Source: Emydura subglobosa (taxonomy: Eukaryota; Chordata; Testudines; Chelidae). Taken from it: a DNA stretch of 64,000 nt. The stretch is from assembly GCA_007922225.1 (NCBI GenBank), contig ML679956.1, positions 76,110,095 through 76,174,094 of the forward strand. The letters run 5' to 3'. The position numbers were made by a program, and so were the translations under genes. Of this stretch, positions 46,926-59,197 are shown one piece after another (the first letter of the stretch is position 1; each line of letters begins with the position of its first letter). The notes under the pieces were generated by a model that did no database searches, was not told the origin of the DNA, and saw only the letters and a list, made by a program, of their open reading frames with translations.

Positions 46926-47399
46926 CAGATTATTTACTTTTACTCTTCTCCTTGGCTATGAAGGGTGGGAGTGGCTTCTTGTGGCAACAGCCAGCATCTG
47001 GGGGGTTGGGAGGACACCTCTTTTTTTCTGTACCCAGCTTCACCATCAACTTGGCATAGGGTCCTTGGCAAATCATTTCACCTCCTTTTGCCTTCTAGAC
47101 ATGGAACTCAGTCAAGTCAATGGAGCTACTAGCAAGCTTAAAGGTGGGCATCCACTGGAGCCCTGCAGCGGGACTGGAATCCCATGGGTCCTGCAGGACC
47201 CACAGCCATAATAGGACTCCCCCGCTCCTTCTCCAGGAGGCTGTCGCTGGATTTATGTATTGGTGGTTACACCACGCTCATGACACGTAGGTGAGCACCT
47301 TCTAGTAGCTGATTTAAGTGATGTGCTGAACATCGGCCCTGTTCACAGCGTTGCTGTCGCTGCGTTGGTCCAGGAATGCTAGAGAGACCAGGGAGGTGA

Positions 47400-47560
47400 C
47401 AATTTTCAATGGACCATCTTCCGTTGGTGAATGACCAGCTTCTGAGCTACACGGAGCCCTTCTTCAAGACTGTCTCACTCAAAAGCTTGTCTTTCACCAA
47501 CAGAAGTTGGTCCAATAAAATATATTGCCTCACCTGCCTGGTCTGTCTCATCTGTCACCT
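47400..47560 (+). repeat. Unclassified interspersed repeat (GGTCCAATAAAATAT type)
   Basis: Contains TTCTGAGCTACACGGAGCCC, AAAAGCTTGTCTTTCACCAA and CAGAAGTTGGTCCAATAAAA, then TATTGCCTCACCTGC. This is a longer copy of the family at 39890. The class is not assigned. Confidence 0.5.
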
Positions 47561-50500
47561 ATTTCCCACTTTCTCTCCCCATCTCCTTATGGGGAGAATT
47601 GGATGGGCACTGAAGTGGTTTTAGTAGGGTTTTGTGTAATGCTGCTCCATGTGTTACAGGTTAAAGTGCATCTTGAACTCAGAGCCAAAAAGGGGTGAGG
47701 TCTGTTAGTTCTTTAATTCCAGAGTGAGTTCATTCCCCAGTGCAGGACTGGCCTCAAAGCTCTGCTTCCTGCACACCTATTGACTCTCATTAGGTTGTCT
47801 TTTAGAGTAGTGGGCTAGGTCTTGAACTAGTATAACTCAGTAGCTCCATTGACTGAATCCACTTTAAGTTTACCCAGAGCTTGACCAGACACAGTAGGGT
47901 GCGTATGATTTTGCTATATACAATTGTTAGTAATAACGCTTCCACTGATAGCATCAGAAGCTTGTAAAGACCCCTTCAAGGGAGACTGGTGTATTAGTCT
48001 CTGAATTTCATCTCCTGACTGAGTGAGGCGAGAACCAGATACTGCACTTGTAACCCACTCCCTTCTCGGGTTCAGTAAGAAAAGCCTATGCTATCCCCAA
48101 GCCGTAACCCCCGTTCATGCAGCCTATTCTCTCCAGTGCCCCATAGGTTTGTTTTTTCACCTGTTGAGATTTCAGACCTGCCACGAGGATAATATGACAT
48201 TCGAGTCAGTGGCTGAGTGAAATAGCTATCGCTGCTGTGCAGCAGAAGAATTGCAGAACTGTAAACTGCTCCCAAAATAGAGCAGATGAAGTGTCAAACT
48301 GCCCAACCATCCAAATACTCGACGATCTGATCTCCATGGGCCATAGGATGGGGAAGGGTGAACAGCTTGTGATGGGGCTGAGTGGGATGGGACTTAACCC
48401 TCTTCTGTTCCGCTATGTGGAAGTCTTAAGGCTCGAAACTTTTCGGAAGGATCTGAAATGTCTGGATGAATCCTATTGACTCTTCTTTCCCATCTCCACT
48501 TGTGGGTCCCAGTTGGAACATAAGTGCTGAATACAAGAGGAAAGCCTGTTGAAGTATTTCTGGGCCAACCAAAACCTGGGGTACAGGCTTAGAAAGCTCA
48601 GAGCCAAAACTTTTGAGACTTCCATATTGCCACAAAACCTTACCTTATTTAAACTGTTGTGTTCTGAGCACACTAGTTAATCTGAGGATATCTCTGGTTG
48701 ATTCAAGGAAAACGGTTACTTTTGCTCCAAGGAATCCTCCTGCGAAGTTCTGGCTGAGCAAGGGCTGTATAATTATCTGCATCTGAATAGTTCAAGCTGT
48801 GTTCAGGAGGAGAGTAAGATTTATGGCCTGCAGATTTGGGGAGGGTGGAAGGGGAGAGGCCAGTGCTTTGCATGACGTCCATCATGGAGCTGTTAAATTT
48901 GGGAGGCGAGGCTTAACAAAAGGCTGGCTGAGGTGTTAGGGAGACAAATGAGTGATTCATTACAAAGTCAGATGTGTTCTTTGGCACCGCAGCGGACAGA
49001 AGAGACTGACATTAACACATGGCGTGCTGCAAGGATTATTGGAGCTGGGCCATGAACATGTCCTGAACTGAGGGTTGGCTTGATTCATAAAGAAATCCTC
49101 TGGAAATGCAGCAGAATTGCCACCAATACAGTTCCTCCATCTAGTGTCTTCTGTAAGCCAAGCAGCAGTGACTCCCAACCACTGTCTCAGTAGCAGCAAA
49201 TAGCCAAAAGGCCTATCCAGATGTGCCCTTAACATCTTACAATTAAAGTAATGGGCCACGGGAAAATAGCCATAGGTGATGCCTAGCATCTTGATAAAGG
49301 TGACTTAAGTGGGGACGAATCATATTTGGATTGTGGCTTATCCAAAGCTACACCATAAACTAGTAGCAAAGATTAGAAACCATCTCGGCCTTCTGATTCC
49401 TAAGCCTGTCTCATCCACTGACTACACAGGGCAAGAAGGGAAGCATAAAGCATCTGTGGGTAAGTCCAGTCACTCACTCTGCTGTTATACACCAGCCTCT
49501 ACTCTCATTTGCCCAGAGCTGTGTGGTCTTTGGAGGGCTAAATTGTGGCATTCCACTGTCTTGTGTATCAACACTTCTTTGTGAAGTAGAGTTGGGCCTG
49601 TGTGCAGATCTGGATAGGGTGGGGGTTGGATTGTGGCCTCTTTAAGGGTCAGATGCGTATACCCTGGCTTATGTCCTTCATACCCTGCTGTGTCCTTTGT
49701 AGCCACATTGGAGAAGAACTGAAATCAAAGTGCCTTTATTTTACATATGAAACAAACCATGGAAAGCTGTTGAGCTAAAATCTGTCGTGGATTATACTGG
49801 TGGAACTCCATTGTCAATGGAGCTGGACTGGTTTATGCCAGCAGATGACATGGCCCATGGCTGTACATGATCACTACTGCTGTGATGACTGCTCATTCTT
49901 GTGAGCTCTCTAGCCACAAAGCTCCCATCAGCCTTCCCTTCTCTTGGTGAGTCAAAGGGGGAAGGGCGATGACTCTTGTCCCAGCTTCTACTGCAACTGT
50001 CCATTTCCCACTGCACTTGCTCTGCTGAAGACAGCTGTCAATTCTGGAGCCTTTATCCCCAACAATGGTGTGCTGAAGGGGTTAACAAATTCCTTCCCCC
50101 TCCCTAGGGGCCTATTGCATCTCCCTCCACTGCTTTCTTCTCATGCTTCCCTGTACCAACACCCTCCAGCTACACATTGCCTATGTTCTAGTGGGATCCG
50201 TGCCAAAAGGAATGCCGTTAAGCCAAAAAAAGTAGTCGGTGGAATAATTAACAGTACCGGGTTGCTAAGAATTTTTCAGAGTGGGGAGGGAGATATCCAA
50301 GAAGCTGTCCAATCAATGCAGGTGAGAGGGAAAAGGCTGAGGTGAGGAATAAATCCTGGCGCACACTGCGGAGGGCGAAGCTAATGCTGTCTTAAATTGG
50401 GAGTGAAAGCGCTCTGGCCCACGCATTCCACTGGCACCAGAGTTCACCAGTAGGTTTAAAGTTGAGTAAAAATCCTCCATAAATCTAGCTGATGGTTCTC

Positions 50501-50924
50501 ATTCCTGAGAGGATGAAAGTGGGGGGTGGGGGAATGGCAAAACCCTACTCGCTTACAAACAGAATGGGTTGTTCCAGTAGATTTAGGTCACTGGGAGCTG
50601 TGGATGCCATGCTACCAGAAGCTCCCAAATGAGGGAACAAATGCATTCTTCAGTTGGTTTTTCGAGGACTACGGCAGTGGTTCCAAAGCTGATATGTGGC
50701 AGGGAACTGGTCAATCCTCTGGTATGAGCTGCACTAAATGCAAGACAATGTTGCAAAGGCCAGTTGAGCCAGTCTATATGCACCCATGTCTCATGTTTCC
50801 ACGCTGGTGAATCTCCACTCTGCAACCAAAATTTCAGAGGGGAACTTAAAATAAAGGGCTCTTGTGAAAGCAGGTGGGAAATTTCCTGAACAAGGTCTTC
50901 TGTGAAGACTAGAAGTCTTGGGCT

Positions 50925-51171
50925 GGGCCTATGCTTAAAATTTAGGTCCACATAGCTATGACATCAAAATCCTCACTCTTGAGCACCATATCTGTTGACC
51001 TAACCCCGGTGTAGATGCAGTTAGGTCAATGGAATAATGCTTCCATTGACCCAGCTACCGTTGCTTAGGGAGATTGCTTTTCTACAGCAATGGGAAAACC
51101 CTTTCTGTTGGCAGTGTCTATGCTATGGGCTGTAGCTATGCTGCTGTAGCTTCTATAGCATAGAGAAGTCC
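50925..51171. mobile_element. Harbinger-like non-autonomous element with internal hairpin
   Basis: 247-base palindromic-type element. It starts GGGCCTATGCTTAAAATTTA and its right end in reverse complement is GGACTTCTCTATGCTATAGA. It contains a perfect 11-base stem with a 6-base loop at 51024-51051 (GGTCAATGGAA and its complement). The words GTTGACCTAACCCCGGTGTA and TTAGGTCCACATAGCTA match a family I remember from turtle and crocodile loci. Flanking target duplication is not evident. The superfamily is inferred from likeness to the element at 55910-56119. Confidence 0.55.
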
Positions 51172-51186
51172 ATTGCCTTATTCACA

Positions 51187-51250
51187 AGGCTGAGTACCAG
51201 AACTAGCAGTCCTGGGTTTGGTTCCTTGCTCTGCTGTTTAAGTATCTGCA
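51187..51250 (+). mobile_element. MIR-type SINE, left part (split by a CR1)
   Basis: Has CTGAGTACCAGAACTAGCAG, then TCCTGGGTTTGGTTCCTTGC and TCTGCTG, the first half of a MIR. The second half resumes at about 51533, after a minus-strand CR1. Confidence 0.65.
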
Positions 51251-51253
51251 TGC

Positions 51254-51532
51254 ATAGAAGATGAGGATTGGAAGGGACCTCAGGAGATCATCTAGTCCAA
51301 CCTCTGCTCAAAGAAGGACCAACTCCAACAAAACCATCCCTGCCAGGTCTTTGTCAAGCTGGGCCTTAAACCTCTAAGCATGGAGACTCCACCACCTCCC
51401 TAGGTAACCTATTCCAGTGCTTCATCACCCTCCTAGTGAAAATTTTTCTTAATAGCCAATCAAGACCTTCCCCACTGCAACTTGAGACCATTGAGCTCCT
51501 TGTGCTGTAATCTGCCACCACTGTATGGGCTT
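51254..51532 (-). mobile_element. CR1 LINE 3' fragment inserted in a MIR
   Basis: Shows GGAAGGGACCTCAGGAGATC then ATCTAGTCCAACCTCTGC, then AGACTCCACCACCTCCCTAG and CCTCCTAGTGAAAATTTTTC, all reverse-complement CR1 ORF2 C-terminus and 3' end. It is the same subfamily as 59198-59665. Its limits coincide with the break in the flanking MIR. Confidence 0.9.
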
Positions 51533-51625
51533 GTATCTTCCCCATCTGTAAACAGGTGATACTGTCCTACCTGAAAGGAGTGCGGTGAGGGTTAATGCTT
51601 TATTTGTAAAGCTGTTTTGAGGTTC
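51533..51625 (+). mobile_element. MIR-type SINE, right part (split by a CR1)
   Basis: Shows TTGTATCTTCCCCATCTGTA, AACAGGTGATACTGTCCTAC, GTGCGGTGAGGGTTAATGC and TTTGTAAAGCTG, the second half of a MIR in the same orientation as 51187-51250. Confidence 0.7.
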
Positions 51626-52329
51626 TACATATGGAACGGGCTATGGAAGTTTGAAGTGTTTTCCATCTGGTTGGCAGGAGGCAAAAATAATCTTGCCTTA
51701 AGGCGTTTTGGTCCTGCAGCTCCTAAGCAGAAATGCACCCTAATGAGAACTTCAGGGATTCACTGTCTCATTAGAACTGAAGTGAGGCAAAAGTTCAGTT
51801 TTGTTGGCTCATGCAGTGAAGCCTCTACGCTTCAAGGGCTAAATTTAACCCCCCATCATATACTAACCATCCACTTCAGTGGTTTGCATAGTGGGAACTG
51901 AGGGCCCAGTTTTGCCCCCCTGTCTTTGTGCTTTACATTCCAGAAGGCACTTAATGGTGTTAGTTTTTCCTACTCTACCTAGGCCAACAATTGTTTGGTT
52001 GACACCCATTCAGGTCTGATCCCCCTAGTGGGAATTGCAGCTGAACTGGTCCAATCCAGCTTCTTACCAATGTCAGACGGCAGCTCTGGGCTGGAACAGG
52101 TTCCAACCTTTTGAAATATAAAGGGAGGGGAGAACGAATGTTTGCTTCTGCGTCTCCTGTCCAGCACGTGTTAGGCAGGCCTATTTAGAGGCATCATGGC
52201 GGAGTTAGGTCTTGAGAAGCAATTTGGAGGAGAAGCTTTTGACCTGGTTCCAGAAGGGTATTCTGTTTACAATGCTGACTTCCACTGCCCATTGCTGGCA
52301 GAACACCTGAGAAGGGTGGGTAAGCAGGG

Positions 52330-53225
52330 TGGAGCTAAGCCGTGAAAGACTTCAACGGTAAGGTAGCTTATATTTCTTGAGTAGAATGGAGAGTGAGTGG
52401 AGGGACTTGAGGAAGGAGAATGGGGGTGACATGGCCAGACTAGGAAGATCCTCTTTGAAGCAGTGCTTCGAATACACCTGACTGGGGCACGGTAGGTGTT
52501 GGGAAGGCCAGAGAGGAGGTGGTGGGTCTAGTGAAGAAGGAAGATGGTCTGGATGAGTTCCAGTGGTGTGGACAACGAAGTGGCTAGACTTGGAGCTTGT
52601 CTGCATGGAGACTTGGCTTGCATCAAGCCAGGGTGCGAAACAACAGCACAAGGCACTATGAACTTTCCACGTGCAGAAGCAGGGTTCACACAATGGTTGG
52701 GCAGGAAGCCAGCTACTGTAGATTTACACCTCTGTCTGCCGCCCACTTAGTCTCTGTATAAACAGTCATGTGGGTTTGCTGAAGCTATGGGGCTGGGCAC
52801 TTGGGAGGATAGAGGTGGTGACAAGAAAAAGGAGGCTGTGGGCACTTTAGCAGGCAAAAAGATGAGCTCAGCTTTAGCCATATTAAGTGTGTGCTGCTGA
52901 GAGCTCCTCCATGAGGAGAGGTCAGAGACTGAGGGAAGTGGGTGGAAGTGGACAGGCCAGGAGGGGAGAAGGGAATCCAACCACCAATTTACACAGAGGA
53001 CTGTTCAAGTCCATGGAAGAGGATAACCCTGATGGGGGGAGGGGGCAAAGAGAGAAGAGGAGGAGGCCAAGGATGGAGTCCTCTGAACAAAGGAGCAATT
53101 AGGAGGCTAACCATGAGAGAATGGAGATACAAAACCCAACGCCAGATGGGATTTTGTGAAGCCGATGAGTCATCTGTGTCAAAGGCCATTAAGAGGTTGA
53201 GGATGGAGTAGAGGCCCAGAGATTT
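52330..53225 (+). repeat. Purine-rich ancient repeat, possibly L2-like
   Basis: Long purine-rich stretch with GAGTGGAGGGACTTGAGGAA, GGGGGTGACATGGCCAGACT, GGAAGGCCAGAGAGGAGGTG and GTCAAAGGCCATTAAGAGGT. These resemble segments I remember from ancient L2-clade LINE copies in amniotes and monotremes. Homology could not be tested. The ORFs here reflect the purine bias. Confidence 0.4.
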
Positions 53226-54059
53226 GTCCATCCTAAATTGACTGAATTTGGTAACTTGCTGGCTAAGTGCTGTGTATTGCTAGGAACACATGACACTAAT
53301 GCTCTATGATCTGCATTTAGCTGCCTGTTGGTCAGTGGAGTTTATAATGTTGGTTCTGAGCCCTAAAGCCCCAACTGGTCTGGGATCTGTCTGCTTGCGA
53401 TGTCCCCTGCTGTGGCAGTGTGACACAGGGAAGAATTGATAGGGGCATTCAACCTAGCCCTCCCTTAGCATATAACAGAGGGAGCTCCTGACAGAATGTT
53501 CTTGAGGAGCATGGTGTTTGACTTGCACTGAGATCCCCAGAAGGCCAAGAAATCTGGGCTTGAGGTTTGGAGAGGATTTTATTTGGGGGGAGGAGGGAAG
53601 TAAGAGGTTTTTTTGTGGTAACCAAAGTGGAAAAGCTTCATTTTTGGGCTCAAATCCAGAGAATGGTGGTGGTTTGCTACTTCTATTTGTGATGGATTGT
53701 GTGGGTGGGGTGGTCCACATTGGATTACAGCTGTCATGAGCATCTACATTCTGGGATAAGCATCTTGTGTTCTAGAAGCTGGCATCTATTTAATGCACTA
53801 GCTGGCTGGCTACTTCTGGGAAAGTTATGAAGAGGAGGGAAAAATCCCCAATTTGGAGTTGCCTGAAGGCTGGAAGGAAAAGGACATGTGGTCCAGTGTG
53901 AACTAGTGTCTGGCTTTCTCTACTTGCTGAGTCACTGGGCTGTGACACTCTCTCATATTGGACCCAGCAGAGTTGCCTCTCAAAGCATTTTTAGACAAAA
54001 GGGAAGGGCAGATAGGAGGGCAAGAGGTGCTGGTTTAGACATTAGAGCTGCAGGCGAAG

Positions 54060-54315
54060 TGGGCTGATAGGTCAGGGACTGGACTAGGAGTGAGACCTGG
54101 GTTCTAGTCCATGCTGCCCACTGTGACGCTGAGCAAGTCACTTGACCGTTCTGTGCCCCCCTCCCTCCTTTGCCTTATCTTGTCTTTTTAGACTAGGCTC
54201 TTTGGATAGTGACTTGTTGTTCCTTTCTCTACAGCACCTGGCACAACGGTGCCCCAGCCAAGTTTGGGGCTGTCGGGCACTACAGCAATGCAGATAATTC
54301 TAGCAGAAATCTAGG
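54060..54315 (+). mobile_element. MIR-type SINE
   Basis: Has TCAGGGACTGGACTAGGAGT, GACCTGGGTTCTAGTCCATG, GTGACGCTGAGCAAGTCACT and, later, TCTACAGCACCTGGCACAAC near 54230 as the 3' tail. It is a nearly full-length member of the MIR-related group seen at 42215. Confidence 0.75.
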
Positions 54316-54359
54316 GTGTAATTGAGAGTGGAGGCGTTTCCCTGAACAATCACAGCTTC

Positions 54360-54665
54360 TCCTAGGACGAGATTATTATTATTGGTGGGAGCCGGAGGTG
54401 GACTGATATTAATCATGCTTCACTATGCAGCACGCATCCTACTGTGAAATGCATCATGTAGTTGGGAACCATTAAAACTAGTGTCTTTTTTTTTTTTAAG
54501 AGATGCCGGCATTAGACCTGATTTAAATATTGCAATCAACTCTTGGCTCAGTTGTGCCCAGTCCTACTATGCAAAAAGTTTCCCTCTCTCAGCTCAAATT
54601 GCAGCGATCCATGCTTCAAGATTCAGCCCTGCTTTCACTAGGAAAACTTCCAGCTCACCATAGCA
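54360..54665. other. Repeat-poor AT-rich block in intron 1
   Basis: No repeat signature. It contains GATTATTATTATTGG, CTGATATTAATCATGC and TGATTTAAATATTGCAAT. The homeobox/POU-like richness and complexity make it a candidate conserved regulatory element, which is inference only. Confidence 0.3.
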
Positions 54666-55909
54666 TGCATCACACTGACAGCCAATAAGTCCCTAGGCGG
54701 CTGTGTTTCTGTGGCAATGTGGATTTGCCTGATCTTCTGCAGACACTACTCCCAAAGGAGCCTTGTTTTTTAGACAGGTTCTAAGCCAAAGCCTTAGTTC
54801 CCTACCTAGTAAAATTATTTAGTGTGACCAGTCCAAGAGGCAGGGCATCTGCGGAAGCTAGCAAATGCACTCCCAGGTTTGACATGATTGGGAGTTGCCT
54901 GAGCCCTGCCACAGCCAAGTTGAGCCACATTTCAGCAAGAAAATAACTCTGCCTCCCCCGTACCAGGCTTTCTGAATTCAGCATTCCACTCCCAGAGGTA
55001 CCTTCTCTGCAGGGCTCTTCTTCCAAAAGACACTTCCCTACTGTAAATCTCGACTACTTCTTCCCACCCCCCCATTGATATTTACCAGTCCTTACAGGAA
55101 AGGAGCAGTTGGGAACAATCCAAGCTTAGTGGACAAGCATTTTCCCCTCCCAGCGCCCTCAAGCCAAAATAACACAATCCCAGGTGGCAGTTTCATTACG
55201 AACACCAATTTGGAAGGGGGTGAACTCCTCTCGCCTTTACAGAGCCCTGGACTCCTTTGGTGGGAACAGCTCCGCCTCTGTGCAGAGCTGAGGGCATTTG
55301 ACTCTGACACCGTGGCCTCACAGGACCCCACTCAGTGTAGGTTGCATGAAAGGGTTTGATGGGATTAGGAAGGTGCCATGCAGTAGCAGCTCTAAGCCAG
55401 CGTTTCAGGCAGGGGCATTGACCCTCCTTGGAGTGGAGGGGGTGTGGGGATGGCACTTTTTTTTTTAAATGCCACCTCCGCTCTTTACTGTGAGGGTCGG
55501 ACACCACAAAGTCCTGATACTGCTAGTTTGATGCCCCCTACTGGAATGGGCATAGATCCTGTGCTACAGATACCTATTACTGGATGCTGCATCACTTGCT
55601 CCATGGGAATTCTTCATCTGGAAGAGTTTCCTTTTTAACAGCTAGGAGAGGCAGACTTCATTTTACTTGATTTCCCTCCCCCCACCATTCTTTTTTGTCT
55701 GATCTGAATCCTTTTTTGGCCCAATAGCTGCTACTGACTGTAAGTATGCGTCGTTTATGAGATGCCCTTTTTTTGCTTTGCTCTTTCTTTGGTTTAGGGC
55801 TGTTTGAGGCCAGTGAAACTGGGTTGTGTGAAAATGGGGACTTGTCCATTACTCATTGATCACGATCATCACTGAATTGAGCGTAACCTGGGAAATTTTC
55901 TAAAGCTTA

Positions 55910-56119
55910 GGCCTGGTCTACAGTTAAAACTTAAGTCGGTGTAGCTGTGACACTCAGGTGTAGGGGGAAAAAAATCTATACCCCAGAGCCCTATGGCTAT
56001 GCCCTAAGTAACCCTAAATCTGTCAACCTAGCTACTGTCGATTTTGGAGGTGGAACTCCTACAGTACTGCAGGGTCATAGCAATGGTGCTGTCATAACTC
56101 CCATCATGTAGCCAAGCCC
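55910..56119. mobile_element. PIF/Harbinger-like MITE with TTA duplication
   Basis: 210-base element. The left end is GGCCTGGTCTACA and the complement of the right end is GGGCTTGGCTACA, 10 of 13 identical. It is flanked by TTA at 55907-55909 and again at 56120-56122, the 3-bp duplication expected of PIF/Harbinger. Internal words such as AAGTCGGTGTAGCTGTGACA match a turtle family I recall. There is no transposase. It lies in WNT9A intron 1. Confidence 0.75.
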
Positions 56120-58725
56120 TTAAGGTCAGAAGTCCCTCCTGAAGTGGTTGGAGGGAAGTAATGCCAGAGCCTAGGCTAATGAACAAAGAGAAGGGCCAGC
56201 AAACGGGCTGAGATACAGAGAGTTGACTGGACACAAATGAATTTTTCTGCTCCTCTGTAGAGGAGGGGGGAGGGTCCTTCCACAGCTGGACTCTGAGTTA
56301 ATGTGTGGCATGGCGGCACTGCTGCTACCCTGTTGCGCTTGCATGGTGGACAGCGATGTCTATCTGGCACCTTTCCCTAAAACTCTCTTGGGGGTGAGCA
56401 GGCAGCAGTAGTAATGGTAGAACTAGAGTTGTGGTACCCACCTTGGCTGTAAACTGCAAGCCCCTATGGTCAATTCTGGCAGCATCTGGGTAAGACACTT
56501 TGCACAGAGTTGTTAAAAGACAAAGTCGAGTTACACCTGATCCACTTAATGCTTCAATATTTCACTGTTTCTTTGGCTTTCCCAGGCACTAATCCCATGC
56601 AGCTGCTAGAGGCCTGAACGGAGTCTCTGGGTTTGGCGTGCGATGCTATCTCTGTACTCTTTTTAAAGGCTGAGTGTTTCAAGAAGTGACTGACTATTTC
56701 AGGAGCTTGGATTTTACTTTTGCTCCACTAGACACCTTGAATGCGTCTTATTTTCAGAAGATGCTGAGCACCTGCCCTCAAACTCTGTTCTCTTTAAGGT
56801 GTCAAGTTGGGCCCTGGGAAACTGAGGCACCAAAAATCACCAGTCACTTTACTTAAAAATACATGGATGGTCTCAATGTCCATGGATGGCTGTGTCCATC
56901 ACTGTAGCATCTGACTGCTACACAATTCGTGTAGTGTACATCTTCTGGAACATTGCATGGAGTGGTACCAGATCAAGTAGATGGGTAAATGGAGACTGAC
57001 TTTGATTTTAAAAAATGTTTCACTCCATCTTTCTTGTCTTAGATTTGTGTATACCTCTTGAGTCGTTAAGTGTAGAACAACCTTTAGAGCAAATAGGCTG
57101 ATGGATCTCAGGGGTCAACTGACCCATAGATTTTTATTGCAGCATTTAAATATTGCATGTTCCAGTAAACTGTTAATTCTCTTTTTTTAAGAGGTGACTT
57201 TAGAGCATCCCACAACTTGCCCACTCTCAATTAGGTGAGATGCTCCTTTTCCTCAGTAAGTAGAGAGCCCTGAGCATGCATTTTTGTAGCCCCATTCAAA
57301 TTAACGAAACATGGTGGTAGAGCTGGCCTCAACTTTTCCAAAAAGGCAATTTTTAAACAACTTTGTTTGGAAAGTGTTTTCTGGGGAAATACTTTCTTGA
57401 ACTTATTGGTTTTTAAAATCATTTTGTTTTTTCACTTAACAGTTTCCCTTCCTTTATTTCTTGCCCCTGTTTTTCCTTCAGTCACTTTAGGAAATCCAAA
57501 TACTTGGAAGGTGACCAAGAGGTTTTTTGGGGGGCAGGGGAGAGCAGAACCATAAACAAAAGAGCAGAAACAACTTTGGAAAAACAAAATGGGTCCATTA
57601 TCGAATCCCACGGAAGGATAACTTCTGACTTTTGTGAAATGGCTTTCAATGTTTCAGTCCCCTTTACTGGGTGTGAGGGCTTAGATCAGGACTTTGAATA
57701 CAAATCTCCTTGTAAAGGAATATCTTGGAGTTTGTGCCCCAGCTGTTGGCTCGGGGTGAGTGCCTGCTTGGTAGAGTGAATCTTAAGGTATAATATAGGG
57801 TTCCTCCTAAAAATTAAAACAAGTATAGTTGCTGCAAGACAGGAAACTTACCGTTCTAGAGCTGTGCTATTTTAAACTAAGGAAGTGATGGCTCTTCTCC
57901 CTGCCCTGTCTTTGCTTCTATCCTTTCTCCCCTCATCTTGAGACCTGTGAAAGGTCTGCAAGTTTTGAAACCAGCAGTGTGTGCTTCACTGAAGGCAAAT
58001 GCCCAGCCCTGCACTTGCTCTGTGTCTGTGCAGGGCTGAAACTTTCCAGCAAGTTTTAAATTTTGGCTTCAGTAATTCTGCCTTTTTGGCTTGGGGGGTG
58101 GGGGGGATGTATGTTCAGATCCCTTGAAACCCCATATAGTGATTCCCATTGACTGACTGCATTGGCACCTGGCCAGAAGAGGGCAGAACCAGGAGAGCGG
58201 GTTACTGCAGAGCAACCAACAAACCGCTTACGCTTCCAGCAGATGTTCCCGCAGCTTCTCTACTGCCAGCCTGGTGATGGGCCAGCAGACAGTCCCCTGA
58301 CACTGGGAAGTCTGCTGGCTGCTTTTGCTGCACACTGTACGAGTCAAGGACCTTGTGCTTGAAGGGGTTGACACTTATTTGCCCCCCCCCCCCCCTGGAG
58401 GCTTCCAAATCTCTTAATTTGGGGGACCAACCTTGAAACTTAAACCTCTTGGCAGCATCACCTACAAGCGAGGCCTGAAGCAGGGTGAGTTAGGAGAGGT
58501 GATGGCTCAGCGGGTTCTATACAATCGTTGCAGAGCCATAACTCCGTATGTGTTCTGTGCCTTTCCCTCTGCCCCCCCAGCTCCCGTGGGGCAGGGCGTC
58601 TCATGCCAGCAGCTGGCACCAGCGAGAGATGTTAGGACATAGCTTGTGCAAACGTGGTAGCTGTTTGTTTTCTGACGCGGCCTTTTTTTCCCCTTCCCCA
58701 ATCCTGTGCCCTGGTCTTGTCACAG

Positions 58726-58985
58726 GCTGACTGGGAACGAACCTCTGACCATCCTCCCTCTGACTTCAGAAATGGAGGAAGCGGCCGTCAAGGCCCATTA
58801 CAAAGTGTGCGACCGCCTGAAGCTGGAGAAGAAGCAGCGCAGGATGTGCAGGCGGGATCCAGGGGTGGCAGAGACCCTGATGGAAGCCATCAGCATGAGT
58901 GCCCTGGAGTGCCAGTACCAGTTCCGCTTCGAACGGTGGAACTGCACCCTGGAGGGGCGCTACAGAGCCAGTCTGCTGAAGAGAG
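58726..58985 (+). CDS. WNT9A: WNT9A coding exon 2 (N-terminal Wnt domain, partial CDS)
   Basis: 260-base exon that completes codon 32 and encodes residues 33-118, with the first base of codon 119. It begins [13 protein letters not shown], runs through [20 protein letters not shown], and carries the Wnt family signature [13 protein letters not shown] at residues 93-105. Cysteines at residues 60, 73, 94 and 105 fit the conserved disulfide pattern of the N-terminal Wnt domain, and N104-C-T is a possible N-glycosylation site. The acceptor is a pyrimidine-rich tract ending TTGTCACAG; the donor is AGAG followed by GTAAGC (phase 1). The sequence matches vertebrate WNT9A rather than WNT9B, for example [20 protein letters not shown]. 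The family next has FKETAFLYA, which is not found before position 64000. The rest of the protein, including the Ser-containing lipidation loop and the Cys-rich C-terminus, is therefore outside the window. No frameshift or stop is present. Confidence 0.96.
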
Positions 58986-59197
58986 GTAAGCAAGGGTGAC
59001 CGGGGGGAAGGGACCTCTTCTGCCCGCTCGAGAGCACAGTGGGTCACCAGACCGGGTGTGTTAACAATGGATGCAGTTGTATGCTCACACTCTTGCTACC
59101 ACTCTACTTCAGTGGCATTTCACAGATGGGCTCATTGGGCTAAACTCTCTGCCTTCTGTGTGGTCTCTCACCCTCCTGGGTCTAACAGAGTAGAATT

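Larger units (their letters stand above)
19841..58725 (+). other. WNT9A: WNT9A intron 1
   Basis: 38,885-base phase-2 intron bounded by GTAGGT and a pyrimidine-rich acceptor ending CACAG. A long first intron separating the signal-peptide exon from the Wnt domain is usual for this gene. It contains the repeats listed separately (hAT, Harbinger-like, CR1, MIR, microsatellites). Between them, for example 20930-23500, 28320-34190, 43000-46600 and 48000-50900, I see no coding exon of another gene, no RNA gene and no clear tandem structure. Short open frames there lack family similarity. Confidence 0.85.

Noticed and set aside
52330..53225. Purine-rich frames such as 52942-53211 as a coding gene
   Set aside because: Composition is low-complexity Gly/Arg/Glu-rich with likeness to ancient LINE sequence and no domain.
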